A DNA stretch of 55,692 nt from Hoeflea sp. (GTDB lineage Bacteria; Pseudomonadota; Alphaproteobacteria; Rhizobiales; Rhizobiaceae): positions 1 through 55,692 of the forward strand of contig NZ_JACIYP010000026.1 in NCBI RefSeq assembly GCF_014359905.1. The letters are read 5' to 3'. Positions 7,214 through 16,718 of the stretch are shown one piece after another. The notes under the pieces are model-generated. The model was given only the letters and a program-made list of their open reading frames with translations, had not been told where the DNA came from and made no database searches. Every line of letters starts with the position of its first letter. Position 1 is the first letter of the stretch. A program made the position numbers and the translations under genes.

Positions 7214-8334
7214 CCGACCGACAGACCGAAGCCGGAAACAGCCTTCAGCCCGTACTGTCGGTCTGCACACCCAGCTACAACCGCGGTGCATTCCTGCCCC
7301 ACCTGCTGGAGAGCATAGAGCGGGAACTGGCCGCACTGCCTCCGGAACTCGGCGGCTGCGGTGTGGAGGTGGTGGTCAGCGACAATGGGTCGAGCGACGA
7401 TACCGCCGAGCGGGTCGCGGCCTTTGCCGACCGGCTGTCGGTCACCTATGTCCGCCAGCAGGAGAATATTGGGCCGGACCGCAATTTCCTGGCCGTCGTG
7501 GAGGCGGCGCATGGCCAGTTCTGCTGGCTGATGGGCAGCGACGACATCATCGAGCCGGGCGGGCTGGAGCGGGTGCTGCGCGCCACTCGCGAATGGGGCG
7601 TGGCCGGCTTCTCGGTCAACTACCAGCGGCGCAGCTTCGACCTGGAGGATTCCGGACCAATCCGCCCCCCGGTCCGCTATGATGCGGATATTGTGGTGGA
7701 GGGGCGCGAGCGAATCTACTGCGATTTCGTGGGGCATTGGGGCTATCTGTCGAGCCATGTAGTCCGCCGCGATCTGTGGCAGGCGGTCTGCGCGACGGGG
7801 GAGCCGCTGTCATTCCTCAACGCCTATGTTCATGTGCTGGTGATGGCCCGGATGCTCGAGCATCTGCCCCGCTGGGGCTATATCCATGCAATCTGCGTGG
7901 GCTGGCGCGGGCGCAACGATTCCTTCGTCAGCGGTGATCATGTGGACCGCATGATGGTGGATGTGCGCGGCTACCGGCAGATTACCGAGCATCTGTTCGG
8001 AAAGGGCAGCCCGACGACCGCCGGCGTGATGAACGAGATCGCCGGAACCCACATCCTGGTGCATTACCGGATCGCCAAGGTGTTCTACCATTCGGGCGTC
8101 AGCCTGCGTCGCGCGGCGGCGACGCTGGCCCGTGAATACTGGCGTTACCCGGCCTTCTGGAAGAAGCTGCTGCCCTTGATGATCATGCCCGCACCGCTTC
8201 TGCACGGCCTGTGGGTCGGCTATCAGCGCGGCCGGCACCGGCTCAATCCCAGTTTCAAGATCCACCCTCAGGCGCGCCGCCGATCCAGAGAAGGACCGCC
8301 TGCCACGCCGGACAAGCGAACAGGTCAGCGATAG
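7210..8334 (+). CDS. GT2 glycosyltransferase, abequosyltransferase-like
   Basis: A 374-residue GT-A fold transferase: SVCTPSYNRGAFLPHLLESI at the N-terminus, VEVVVSDNGSSDDTAERV, DRNFL, and FCWLMGSDDIIEPGG with the DxD-equivalent. This subtype includes RfbV-type 3,6-dideoxyhexosyltransferases, which suits the CDP-tyvelose genes nearby. It is a clear full-length paralogue of the gene at 10813-11829 (shared YLS..VV.R.LW, FNAYVH and CVGWR..NDSF blocks). GAGG at 7199-7202 is a normal ribosome site for the ATG. The 3' end overlaps hldD by ten bases, tail to tail. Confidence 0.82.
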   Translation: MTDRQTEAGNSLQPVLSVCTPSYNRGAFLPHLLESIERELAALPPELGGCGVEVVVSDNGSSDDTAERVAAFADRLSVTYVRQQENIGPDRNFLAVVEAAHGQFCWLMGSDDIIEPGGLERVLRATREWGVAGFSVNYQRRSFDLEDSGPIRPPVRYDADIVVEGRERIYCDFVGHWGYLSSHVVRRDLWQAVCATGEPLSFLNAYVHVLVMARMLEHLPRWGYIHAICVGWRGRNDSFVSGDHVDRMMVDVRGYRQITEHLFGKGSPTTAGVMNEIAGTHILVHYRIAKVFYHSGVSLRRAAATLAREYWRYPAFWKKLLPLMIMPAPLLHGLWVGYQRGRHRLNPSFKIHPQARRRSREGPPATPDKRTGQR

Positions 8335-9311
8335 GGATTCTCGCGCGTGAGGTAATTGCGCACGTAATCGGTCACGCCATCCTCGAGGGAGGCGAAGGGG
8401 GTATCGTAACCGGCAGCGCGCAGCTTGCCCATCTCGGCCTGGGTGTAATATTGGTATTTTCCGCGCAATTGCTCGGGCATGTCGATGAACTCGATCGCTT
8501 CTTCCATGTCCAGAGCGGCGAACAGGCTGCGGCCCAGGTCCAGCCATGAGCGCGCTTGCCCGGTGCCCAGGTTGAACAGGCCCGAGACCTGGCGGTTGGC
8601 CAGCAGCCAGGCCACCACGCGCGCGCAATCCTTCACGTAGACGAAGTCGCGCAATTGCCCGCCGTCGGCGTAATCGGGGCGATAGCTGCGGAACAGGCGC
8701 AAGGGCTCGCCCGCGGCCACAGATGCGGCATTGTGCGCCACCACGCTCTTCATCGAGCCCTTGTGATATTCATTGGGACCGTAGACGTTGAAGAACTTGA
8801 GCCCGACCCATTGCGGCGGCGTGGGCCCGCCTTCGGCGATGATGCGGGCGATGCGGCGATCCACGAAATGCTTGCTCCAGCCATAGGCGTTGAGCGGCAT
8901 CAGGCGGGCCAGGCCCTCGCGCGAAAACGCATCGTCGAACCCGGCCGATCCATCGCCATAGGTGGCGGCCGAGGAGGCGTAGACCAGCGGCACGCCCTTG
9001 GCGGCGCACCAGTCCCACAGATCGAGCGTGAGGCGGATATTGTTGCGCACGATGGCGTCGACATCGGTCTCGGTGGTGGCGCTGATGGCGCCCATGTGGA
9101 CGATGCCGCGCACGGCATGGCCACCATTGGCTGCCAGCCAGTCGAACAAGGCTTCGGGGAGGATGATGTCGGCCACGTCATGCCTGACGAGGTTGCGCCA
9201 CCGCTCGTCCTGCCGCAGCCAGTCGCATACCACCACGTCGTGCCCGGCGCCGGCGAGCTCGGCGACGATGTTCGAGCCGATCATGCCGGCCCCGCCGGTA
9301 ACGAGGTACAT
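8325..9311 (-). CDS. hldD: ADP-L-glycero-D-manno-heptose 6-epimerase
   Basis: A 328-residue short-chain dehydrogenase-type epimerase. The NAD(P) motif is TGGAGMIGSN (residues 5-14, with Met where Phe is usual). The HldD-specific block HMGAISATTETD is at about 92-103, the catalytic YGWSK at 147-151, and FFNVYGPNEYHKGSMKSV, the family signature, follows. It converts ADP-D-glycero- to ADP-L-glycero-D-manno-heptose. It is the last gene of the leftward operon and follows hldE by three bases, so the two are co-expressed. Confidence 0.92.
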   Translation of the reverse strand: MYLVTGGAGMIGSNIVAELAGAGHDVVVCDWLRQDERWRNLVRHDVADIILPEALFDWLAANGGHAVRGIVHMGAISATTETDVDAIVRNNIRLTLDLWDWCAAKGVPLVYASSAATYGDGSAGFDDAFSREGLARLMPLNAYGWSKHFVDRRIARIIAEGGPTPPQWVGLKFFNVYGPNEYHKGSMKSVVAHNAASVAAGEPLRLFRSYRPDYADGGQLRDFVYVKDCARVVAWLLANRQVSGLFNLGTGQARSWLDLGRSLFAALDMEEAIEFIDMPEQLRGKYQYYTQAEMGKLRAAGYDTPFASLEDGVTDYVRNYLTRENPYR

Positions 9312-9314
9312 GGT

Positions 9315-10772
9315 TCAGCCCGCCTCCCGTGTCAGCCGCGCGATGATGTCGGTGGTGCTGTGGCCGGGGACGAGATCGGCCAGGAACACCTCGCCGCCAT
9401 AGCCCAGCACCAGGTCCGATCCCACCACCTGCTCTACCGTATAATCCTTGCCCTTGATCAGCACATCGGGACGCAGCGTCTCGATCAGTCGGAGGGGGGT
9501 GTCCTCGCCGAACAGGATCACCAGGTCGACAGAGGCCAGCGACGCGAGCACGATAGCGCGCGCATCCTCATGCTGAACCGGGCGGGACGGGCCCTTGAGC
9601 GTGCTGATCGAGGCATCGGTGTTGAGGCCCACGATCAGGTGATCGCAGGTGCCGCGCGCCTGCGCCAGCTGCCGCACATGGCCGGGATGGATCAGGTCGA
9701 AACAGCCATTGGTGAAGCCGATGCGCTCCCCTTGCCGACGCCACTGATCCACGACCTCCAGCGCCTCGTCCAAGGTGACGATCTTGCGGTCGGTCGACTG
9801 GATGCGCTCGGCGCGCAATTCGTGCGCCAGTTCCTCGGCGGTAACCACGGCGGTGCCCGGCTTGCTCACCGCCATGCCGGCCGCGACATTGGCGAGTTCG
9901 GTCGCCTGGCCGATGGGCAGCCCGCCCGCCAAGCCCAGCGCCAGCGTCGCCACCACGGTGTCGCCCGCGCCCGACACATCGAACACCTCGCGCGCCAGGG
10001 CCGGAAGGTGGCGCACCGGCTGCCCGCGCTCGGCCAGCGTCATGCCCAAGGGCCCGCGCGTCACCAGCAGAGCGGGCGAGTTGGGCATCCGCGCCAGCAG
10101 CGTTTCGGCCGCCCGGCCGGCCTCGTCGTCCTCGCCATCGCAGGCGATGCCCACCGCGCCGCCCGCCTCGCCGGCATTGGGGGTCATCAGCGTGACTCCG
10201 TCATAGCGGGCCACGTCCATGCTTTTGGGATCGGCGACGATCGGCTTGCCGGCCGTGCGCGCCAGCGCGATCACCTCGCGTAGCAGCTCGGGCGTGAGCA
10301 CGCCCTTGGCGTAATCGGACAGAACCACCGCATCCGCCCGTTCGAGCTGGCGGCGGAAGGCGGCGGCCAGCGGTGTGGCCTCGGCGGGGCGCGATTGCTC
10401 GGCATCCACCCGCAGCATCTGCTGCTGCGCGGCGATGTAGCGGATCTTGTGCGTGGTGGACCGCCCGTCGCTCACCAGGTCGGCGGTGATGCCGGGTTCC
10501 TCGGCAATCCGCGCGCGCAGGGCGTCGCCGGCATGGTCCTCGCCGACAATGCCGATCAGCACCGCCTCGCCGCCCAGAGCGGTGATGTTGCGAGCCACAT
10601 TGCCCGCGCCGCCCAGCATCACCTCCTCGCGCTCGATCCGCACCACCGGGATTGGCGCCTCGGGCGAGATTCGCACGCACTGGCCATAGACGAAGGTGTC
10701 GAGCATCACGTCGCCTAGGACGAGGATGCGGCGACCGGTGAAGCGGGTGGCGATGTCCGGCGAAGGGAGCAT
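9315..10772 (-). CDS. hldE: Bifunctional heptose-7-phosphate kinase / heptose-1-phosphate adenylyltransferase
   Basis: A fused enzyme of about 485 residues. The N-terminal PfkB-type kinase shows VLGDVMLDTFVYG, MLGGAGNVARNITALGG and the anion hole/catalytic FDVSGAGDTVVATLAL (around 265). The C-terminal cytidylyltransferase-fold domain shows GFTNGCFDLIHPGHVRQL (around 345) and HSTTDIIARL at the end. It makes ADP-D-beta-D-heptose from sedoheptulose-derived heptose-7-phosphate, with GmhB acting between the two steps. I use the ATG at 10772; an ATG at 10796 adds eight residues unlike the family. Confidence 0.92.
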   Translation of the reverse strand: MLPSPDIATRFTGRRILVLGDVMLDTFVYGQCVRISPEAPIPVVRIEREEVMLGGAGNVARNITALGGEAVLIGIVGEDHAGDALRARIAEEPGITADLVSDGRSTTHKIRYIAAQQQMLRVDAEQSRPAEATPLAAAFRRQLERADAVVLSDYAKGVLTPELLREVIALARTAGKPIVADPKSMDVARYDGVTLMTPNAGEAGGAVGIACDGEDDEAGRAAETLLARMPNSPALLVTRGPLGMTLAERGQPVRHLPALAREVFDVSGAGDTVVATLALGLAGGLPIGQATELANVAAGMAVSKPGTAVVTAEELAHELRAERIQSTDRKIVTLDEALEVVDQWRRQGERIGFTNGCFDLIHPGHVRQLAQARGTCDHLIVGLNTDASISTLKGPSRPVQHEDARAIVLASLASVDLVILFGEDTPLRLIETLRPDVLIKGKDYTVEQVVGSDLVLGYGGEVFLADLVPGHSTTDIIARLTREAG

Positions 10773-10812
10773 GGTATTCTCGAACCTTGGCTGCATTCGG
10801 GATGCGATGTGG

Positions 10813-11829
10813 TCAGCGCGCCAGACGCTTCACACGCGCCCGCTTGAGCGTGTTGCGATACCCCCAGCGGGCCAACCGCACCACCCGCGAAGGCACGAGA
10901 AACAGTGGCGCCGTACGCGCCCAGAACGATGGATAACGCCAGTAATTCCCCACGAGGAGCGGGACTGCTCGCCTGAAAAACGACGCCTCCACATCGTTGA
11001 GTTTCGCGCCCAAGAGAGCATAGCGCACATGAACCGCTGCCACAGTCCGGTTGATGCGGTGATAAGTTTGGCTCCGGGTGCCGAACAAGCCGCGCGCAAT
11101 CTTCTCATAGCCCACCACGTCAATCGCCATGCGCTTGAAATTGCCACCCTCGGCGAGGAAGGAATCGTTGGCCGATCGCCAGCCCACGCAAGGGGCGGCA
11201 ACGTAGAACCAGGCGGGCCTGATCTGCACCATCCGGCCAATGATGTAGATGTGAACATAGGCGTTGAAGTATTCTTCGACATTCTCGGCCGAAACGACCT
11301 GACTCCATAATTCGCGATAAACCACCTGGCCGGAAAGATAGCCGAAATATTCACCGAGCAGGCAGAATATCCGGTCAGGTCCCTCAATCTTGGTGTTGCC
11401 CGGCAGCTCGCCGCCGGCGACCGGGCGCTCGTAGATGCGCTCATCCAAACCGAAGGTGTAAGCATTGCGGTTGAGCGACAGGCCGGCAATGTCCGGGTTT
11501 GCCCGGCAATTCTTCTCGATCTCCGCGATGCTGCCGGGCTCCAGAATATCATCGCTGCCCATCAGCCAGCAGAAATCGCCGCTGGCCAGTTCCACAACCT
11601 TCAGGAAGTTGCGGTCGGCGCCCATGTTCTCGTCCGCCCGGCTGTAGACGAGACGGTCGAACCTGCTGCGATAGCTGTCCACCACTTCCCCGGTATTGTC
11701 GGTCGAGGCATTGTCGCTGATGACGACTTCGATCTCGCACTCATAAGTGTCCTGCGCCAGGATGCTGTCCAGCAGCTCTGGTAGGTATTCGCCCCGGTTA
11801 TAGGCGGGGATGCAGATGGATATTCTCAT
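10813..11829 (-). CDS. GT2 glycosyltransferase, abequosyltransferase-like
   Basis: A 338-residue GT-A transferase. It begins MRISICIPAYNRGEYLPELLDSIL and contains IEVVISDNASTDNTGEVV, GADRNFLKVVELASGD and FCWLMGSDDILEPGS. It is paralogous over its full length to the GT2 at 7210-8334, so the two may add related sugars, such as a 3,6-dideoxyhexose, at different points of the repeat unit. AGGAGG (11834-11839) is a strong ribosome site four bases before the ATG. Immediately upstream lies a 34-codon stump of a third copy. Confidence 0.82.
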   Translation of the reverse strand: MRISICIPAYNRGEYLPELLDSILAQDTYECEIEVVISDNASTDNTGEVVDSYRSRFDRLVYSRADENMGADRNFLKVVELASGDFCWLMGSDDILEPGSIAEIEKNCRANPDIAGLSLNRNAYTFGLDERIYERPVAGGELPGNTKIEGPDRIFCLLGEYFGYLSGQVVYRELWSQVVSAENVEEYFNAYVHIYIIGRMVQIRPAWFYVAAPCVGWRSANDSFLAEGGNFKRMAIDVVGYEKIARGLFGTRSQTYHRINRTVAAVHVRYALLGAKLNDVEASFFRRAVPLLVGNYWRYPSFWARTAPLFLVPSRVVRLARWGYRNTLKRARVKRLAR

Positions 11830-11860
11830 TTGGCCTCCTGGTCTGGGGCGGCAGAGGTCT

Positions 11861-11965
11861 TCACTCGAGCTCGCACGCGAACGGTTCCTGCCCTAGGATG
11901 CTGTCGAGCAGCGTGGGCAGGTAATCGGCCCGGTTGGAGGTGGGAATGCAGATGGAAAGGCGCAT
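11861..11965 (-). pseudogene. 5' stump of a third GT2 glycosyltransferase
   Basis: An open frame of 34 codons, starting MRLSICIPTSNRADYLPTLL, aligns without gaps to the first 34 residues of the next gene downstream (MRISICIPAYNRGEYLPELL). It then ends at TGA directly after a CELE that matches CEIE in the intact gene. The first codons are kept and everything downstream is lost. This points to a duplicated GT2 gene largely deleted, or to a recombination scar from gene replacement. Confidence 0.75.
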
Positions 11966-11977
11966 GGCGTTCCTATT

Positions 11978-13309
11978 TCATATTTCGCGCGCGATGCGGG
12001 CATTATGCCGGCAGCGCAGCGGAAAAATCCACGCGACGGTGGCCAGAAAGCAGGCAATCAGCCCCACGATCACGCCAGGCAGGCCGAAGTAGCGCGCGCC
12101 CAGCCATTGCAGTGCAATGCTCAGGATCGCCTGCAACGGCACGGCGATCCAGAAAATCGCCAGATCGTTCATGCTCTGCAGGACCATCGCGAACGTATCC
12201 GCCCAAACACGCACGACAATGTACAACGTGAGCAAGGCGACGACGACGACGGGGATGGTGGCATCGATCGTGGGCGCCAGCAGCTCAACCGCCGTGTCCC
12301 TGACCAGCGCGACGCCGAATCCGGCCGCGACGATCAAGCCCGTGCCCAGCATGAGATAACGCCGCATGAGCACGAAGACCTGATCCCATCGGCCCGCCGC
12401 GATCGCCTCGCTGCATACCGGCCAAAGCGCGAAAAGCAGCGCATTGTAGGCAAAGAACACCAGTCCAAAGACGCGACTGGCGATACTGTAGATGACGATG
12501 TCATCGGGCATCAATACATGCGCCATGATGATGAAATCGACCTGCAGCACTGCGGCGGCGAGCAGCCCGAACAACCAGAACCGCGCCGCTCTCCCAAGCA
12601 GCGGCCGCGCGAGAGACCACGATACGCGATGCCGGCGGCTTATGCACAGAACCATGGCGCCAAGCGTAACCAACGGCAGCAGCGCCAAGGGCGTGTAATA
12701 GGCGAAGGTGCTCCATGCCAGCAAAGGCGGCGTGCCCCCGCGCGCGACGAGCCAGACCCCCAGCGTTCCCAGCACGGTGCCGGCAGCAGGCGTTAGGTTG
12801 GACAGGTAGCCGCGGTGTTCGGCGAACCAAACCTTGTAGGCCACCCCGCCCAATGCCGTGCCGATCGCCGGAAACGCCATTCCCCAGAAGGCCAGCATGC
12901 GCTCGCGCGAGCTAAACGAGGCGAACTCGCCAAGCACCAGGGAAGACAGCCATGGACCCAACAGGAACGCGGCGAGCGACACCGTCACCGCCGCCGCCAG
13001 TGCCAGCAGGCTGGCTGTCAGGATCAGGTCGTCGACCTCCTGTTGCGCCACCCGCCGCTCTGATATGTGATTCTGCAAGCTGACGGCGATGCCGAAATCG
13101 GCCAACGCGAACCACCCCGCCAGGCTGGCGAGCACGGCGAACACACTATAGCCTTCAACGCCCAGGCTGTCGGTCATGATGCGAACCGCTATAAGCTGGG
13201 CTAGAATTTGGACGATCCTCCCGACCCAGCCCCCGCCAGCCACGAGCCACACGCGTGGTACGCCGGCAAGAATGCCGGTCACGCCGCTGGTCCGCGTACC
13301 TTGGATCAC
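11978..13309 (-). CDS. wzx: Wzx-type flippase (MATE/MOP superfamily polysaccharide transporter)
   Basis: A 443-residue polytopic inner-membrane protein with about 12 hydrophobic segments. The first is preceded by GWVGRIVQILAQLIAVRIMTDSLGVEGYSVFAV, the usual start of the polysaccharide-biosynthesis transporter family. It would flip lipid-linked repeat units to the periplasm for polymerisation. It lies in the same leftward operon as the sugar and transferase genes. The start is a GTG at 13309, chosen because the family motif begins some 25 residues later and no in-frame ATG is better placed. The ribosome site is weak. Confidence 0.85.
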   Translation of the reverse strand: MIQGTRTSGVTGILAGVPRVWLVAGGGWVGRIVQILAQLIAVRIMTDSLGVEGYSVFAVLASLAGWFALADFGIAVSLQNHISERRVAQQEVDDLILTASLLALAAAVTVSLAAFLLGPWLSSLVLGEFASFSSRERMLAFWGMAFPAIGTALGGVAYKVWFAEHRGYLSNLTPAAGTVLGTLGVWLVARGGTPPLLAWSTFAYYTPLALLPLVTLGAMVLCISRRHRVSWSLARPLLGRAARFWLFGLLAAAVLQVDFIIMAHVLMPDDIVIYSIASRVFGLVFFAYNALLFALWPVCSEAIAAGRWDQVFVLMRRYLMLGTGLIVAAGFGVALVRDTAVELLAPTIDATIPVVVVALLTLYIVVRVWADTFAMVLQSMNDLAIFWIAVPLQAILSIALQWLGARYFGLPGVIVGLIACFLATVAWIFPLRCRHNARIAREI

Positions 13310-13343
13310 AAAGAGAGGGCCTTCAACAGATGGGACAAGGCCG

Positions 13344-14378
13344 CTACCGGTTCGCCATCAGCGATTGCCGGGCCCAAGCGACCGCATCGCCGATCCCCTC
13401 GCGCGCGGCCACCTGCGGCTCCCAGTCGAGCAGGGCCTTGGTTTTCGCCAGGTCGGCCACGAAGATGCGCTGGTCGCTGAAGCGCGGCGCCAGCTTTTCG
13501 TAGTGCAGCTGAGTGCCGGTCAGCTCCTCGAGCAGCGCGAACAGTTCGAGCAGCGAGAGGCTGTTATCCATCCCGCCACCCACATTGAGCACTTGGCCCC
13601 GGGCGCGCTCGATGTGTTCTAACCCGGCGAAATAGAGCCGCGCCATGTCGCGCGCTTCCAGCACGTCGCGCACTTGCTTGCCGTTGCCGGCGATGGTGAA
13701 GGGCTTGTCGAGCAGTCCTTGGCCGGCCTTCACCGCCTGGCTGCAGAACCAGGCGATCCAGCCTTGGTCGAAACTGCCGAACTGGCGCGAGCCGTACATC
13801 GAGGAATGGCGGAAGACGAGCGTCTTGACCCCGTAGACTCGCGCGAAATCCTGCATGTACTGATCGGCCGAGCCCTTGGAGCAGCCATAGGGGGACTGGA
13901 ATTCCAGCGGCGTGCTTTCGTCCAGCCCCTGCGGGTGCGCGGGGTCGACGTAGCGGGTCTCGGTTTCCTGGTAGTCGATATATTCCAGGTCGCCATAGAC
14001 CTTGTTAGAGGAGCTGTAGAGCAGCGCGGCATCAGGCGCATGGTCGCGCACCGCCTCCAGCACGTTGAGCGAGCCCATGGCGTTGACCTCGAAGTCCATG
14101 CGCGGATTGGCGATGGACGTGGTCATCGCCACCTGGCCGGCGACGTGGAACACCGCATCGGGCCGGAAGCCGCGGATTGTGCGGGTCACGTCGTTAAAAT
14201 TTCGGATGTCACCATGGACGTGGGTGAAATTGCCCCGCCCACGCAGCCATTCCAGGTTCTGCGTCGATCCGGTGCGCGAGAGGTTGTCGAACACCATCAC
14301 CTCCGCATCGCGTTCGAGCGCAGCGGCCGACAGGTTGCTGCCGAGGAAGCCGCAGCCGCCGGTGATCAGGATCTTCAT
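13344..14378 (-). CDS. tyv: CDP-paratose 2-epimerase (CDP-tyvelose synthesis)
   Basis: A 344-residue SDR-family epimerase. The nucleotide motif GGCGFLGSN (residues 7-15) has the unusual Cys seen in Tyv proteins. The SSSNKVYGDLEYID block (about 121-134) and the catalytic YGCSK (about 163) are also typical. QVRDVLEARDMARLY and NVGGGMDNSLSLLEL complete the family signature. It inverts C-2 of CDP-paratose to give CDP-tyvelose. The five enzymes that make its substrate are encoded just upstream in the same direction, 28 bases away, which supports the assignment. Confidence 0.85.
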   Translation of the reverse strand: MKILITGGCGFLGSNLSAAALERDAEVMVFDNLSRTGSTQNLEWLRGRGNFTHVHGDIRNFNDVTRTIRGFRPDAVFHVAGQVAMTTSIANPRMDFEVNAMGSLNVLEAVRDHAPDAALLYSSSNKVYGDLEYIDYQETETRYVDPAHPQGLDESTPLEFQSPYGCSKGSADQYMQDFARVYGVKTLVFRHSSMYGSRQFGSFDQGWIAWFCSQAVKAGQGLLDKPFTIAGNGKQVRDVLEARDMARLYFAGLEHIERARGQVLNVGGGMDNSLSLLELFALLEELTGTQLHYEKLAPRFSDQRIFVADLAKTKALLDWEPQVAAREGIGDAVAWARQSLMANR

Positions 14379-14406
14379 CGTTTAAACTCCCTGGATCCGC
14401 CAGCGT

Positions 14407-15321
14407 CTAAAGCGTGGCGGCAGCGGCCGTTTGCGCCATGCCCTGATCGAGCGGCGTGGTGGCGCGCCACCCGGTCGCCGCTTCGATCTTCGCCGGATCG
14501 CCCACTACGCGCATGCTCTCGCCCGGGCGATAGGGTTTTTCGCCCCAGTGCAGCACGTTCTGGTCGCCGCCCGCCGCCTTCACCGCGGCGCTCGCCAGCG
14601 CGCGCAGGCTGATGCCCTGGCCCGAGCAGATGTTGAAGATCTCGCCGGCGGGGAATGGCTCGGTCGTGGCAAGGTCGAGGCAGGCGGCCACCACATCGCC
14701 CACATAGAGGTAATCGCGCTCCTGATGGCCGGGGGTCAGCTCCACCGCCCGGCCCTCGCGGCTCGCCGCCATGACCATCGGCACGAATTTGTGATCGCCT
14801 TCCAACGGTCCGTACATGCTGAACGGGCGCACCACCACGACCGGCGCGCCGGCGCGCCGGGCAAGATCCTGCAGCGCCAGCGAGGCGGCCGCCTTGGTTA
14901 CGCCGTAAATGCCGGTGGGGGCAAGGCGGCGATCTTCCGCCAGCGTACCGTCCTCCGACCCGTATTCGTAGGACGTGCCAACATGCACGAAGCCCACATT
15001 CGCCGCCGCAGCAGCCTCGGCTAGGCGCATCGAGGCGGCAACGTTGAGTTCGAGCGCGGTGGCGAAGTCCGATTGGCGGTAATCCACGCCATAGGCGGCG
15101 CAGTGGATCACCGCATCTACGCCCGCGAGCGCACCGGCCAGATCGGCCGCGCGGTCCGTCAGATCGAGATCCGCAGTGGCAACGCCCGGGGCGAGCCTCT
15201 CGAGGCGCGCCCGGTCACTCGAAGCGCGGATCGCAGCGCGCACATCCAGCCCGCGCGCCTGCACGCCGGCCGCGACATGCGCACCCAGAAACCCCGAAGC
15301 GCCGGTGACCAGCAGCCTCAT
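14407..15321 (-). CDS. NAD-dependent reductase/epimerase, probable CDP-paratose synthase
   Basis: A 304-residue SDR protein: LLVTGASGFLGAHV at the N-terminus, then VIHCAAYGVDYRQSD, VGTSYEYGSEDGTL and catalytic YGVTKAAASLAL (about 145). The family includes Prt and Abe, which reduce the 4-keto group of CDP-3,6-dideoxy-4-keto-hexose to give CDP-paratose or CDP-abequose. Position between ddhC and tyv makes the paratose synthase (Prt, RfbS) role the natural choice, because Tyv uses CDP-paratose. Sequence alone does not separate Prt from Abe. Confidence 0.68.
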   Translation of the reverse strand: MRLLVTGASGFLGAHVAAGVQARGLDVRAAIRASSDRARLERLAPGVATADLDLTDRAADLAGALAGVDAVIHCAAYGVDYRQSDFATALELNVAASMRLAEAAAAANVGFVHVGTSYEYGSEDGTLAEDRRLAPTGIYGVTKAAASLALQDLARRAGAPVVVVRPFSMYGPLEGDHKFVPMVMAASREGRAVELTPGHQERDYLYVGDVVAACLDLATTEPFPAGEIFNICSGQGISLRALASAAVKAAGGDQNVLHWGEKPYRPGESMRVVGDPAKIEAATGWRATTPLDQGMAQTAAAATL

Positions 15322-15344
15322 GCTCTCACTCCCCGATCGGGGCC

Positions 15345-16709
15345 TCAGAAATTCAGCCCGAAGAACTCTTCGAGCTTCTCGCCGACGTAGTCGAAGTGCT
15401 CCTCGCCCAGAGCGGGGAACAGGCCGAGCCAGAAGGTGTCGTTCATCACCCGGTCCGTGCGGGTCAGCTCGCCCACCACGCGGTGCTCGACATGCTGGAA
15501 GTAGGGCTGGCGGGTGAGGTTGCCGGCGAACAGCAGGCGCGTGCCGATCTTGTTCTGATCAAGGAAGCGGGTCACGTCGACACGCTTCGCGTCCACGCCC
15601 TCGCGCAGCATGACCGGGAAGCCGAACCAGGACGGGTCCGAATTGGGCGTCGCCTCGGGCAGGATCAGCACCTCTTCCAAGCTCTTGAACCGCTCGGTCA
15701 ACAGCCGGAAATTGCGCCGCCGCGCTTCGATGAAGCCTTCCGCGCGGTCGAGCTGGGCTAGGCCGCAGGCGGCCTGCATGTCGGTGATCTTCAGGTTATA
15801 GCCGAGATGCGAATAGACGTATTTGTGATCGTAGCCGAACGGCAGCGAGCCATGCTGCTGGCTGAAGCGCACGCCGCAGGTGTTGTCGCAGCCCGGCGCG
15901 CAATAGCAGTCGCGGCCCCAGTCGCGGATGCTCTCGATGATCGGCTTCAATTCCGCCGAGCGGGTCAACACCGCCCCGCCCTCGCCCATCGTCAGGTGAT
16001 GCGCGGGATAGAAGCTGAGCGTGGCGACATCGCCCCACAGGCCGACATTCCTGCCATCGTAAGTGGCGCCCAGAGCGTCGCAGCAATCTTCCACCAGCCA
16101 CAGATCGTGCTCGTCGCAGATGCGCCGCACCTCGGCCAGGTTGAACGGGTTGCCGAGCGTGTGAGCCAGCATGATCGCGCCAGTCTTCTCGGTGATTGCC
16201 GCCTCGATCAGGCTGGCGTCGATATTGTAGGTCGGCACGTCGACATCGACGAACACCGGGATCAGGCCATGCTGGATCGACGGGTTGACCGTGGTCGGGA
16301 AGCCCGCAGCCACGGTGATCACCTCGTCGCCCGGCTTCAGGCGGCGGTCGCCCAGCTTGTGGCTGGTAAGGCACGAGAGCGCCAGCAGGTTGGCCGAGGA
16401 GCCCGAGGTGGTGGTGAGCACGAACGGCGCGCCCGTCAGCTTGGCGAGGCCGGCCTCGAACTCGGTGTTGAAGCGGCCGGTGGTCAGCCAGCCATCGAGC
16501 GAGGCCTCCACCATCAGCTCGATCTCGGGTGCGCCGATCACCTTGCCGGCGGGGGGAATCGTCGTTTCGCCCGGCACGAAGGGCCTGGGCGCGAACTGGG
16601 CCTCGGCATACTGGCCCACGAGCTTGCGGATCTCGCGGCGCAGGTCGTCGGCCGAAGGGGGGGTGGCACCCGAAGCGGCGGCGGTGGTGGTGGTGGTTGA
16701 GGCGTTCAT
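15345..16709 (-). CDS. ddhC: CDP-4-keto-6-deoxy-D-glucose 3-dehydrase (E1, PMP/[2Fe-2S] enzyme)
   Basis: A 454-residue DegT-fold enzyme (RfbH/DdhC). The lysine of the aminotransferase family is replaced by His: [14 protein letters not shown] (the first His is residue 237). This is the hallmark of E1, which uses PMP for C-3 dehydration. Cysteines for the iron-sulphur centre are seen in VEDCCDALG (208-214) and in the CYCAPGC...TC cluster about 55 residues later. With the reductase DdhD it removes the 3-OH of CDP-4-keto-6-deoxyglucose. The N-terminus has an unusual run of threonines and alanines. Confidence 0.92.
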   Translation of the reverse strand: MNASTTTTTAAASGATPPSADDLRREIRKLVGQYAEAQFAPRPFVPGETTIPPAGKVIGAPEIELMVEASLDGWLTTGRFNTEFEAGLAKLTGAPFVLTTTSGSSANLLALSCLTSHKLGDRRLKPGDEVITVAAGFPTTVNPSIQHGLIPVFVDVDVPTYNIDASLIEAAITEKTGAIMLAHTLGNPFNLAEVRRICDEHDLWLVEDCCDALGATYDGRNVGLWGDVATLSFYPAHHLTMGEGGAVLTRSAELKPIIESIRDWGRDCYCAPGCDNTCGVRFSQQHGSLPFGYDHKYVYSHLGYNLKITDMQAACGLAQLDRAEGFIEARRRNFRLLTERFKSLEEVLILPEATPNSDPSWFGFPVMLREGVDAKRVDVTRFLDQNKIGTRLLFAGNLTRQPYFQHVEHRVVGELTRTDRVMNDTFWLGLFPALGEEHFDYVGEKLEEFFGLNF

Positions 16710-16718
16710 TGGTCAGTC

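Noticed and set aside
8556..10283. 575-codon plus-strand frame opposite hldD/hldE
   Set aside because: His/Gln/Arg-rich shadow translation; both minus-strand enzymes are unambiguous.
14382..14389. GTTTAAAC palindrome upstream of tyv as an operator
   Set aside because: A single eight-base palindrome with no second copy or promoter context.
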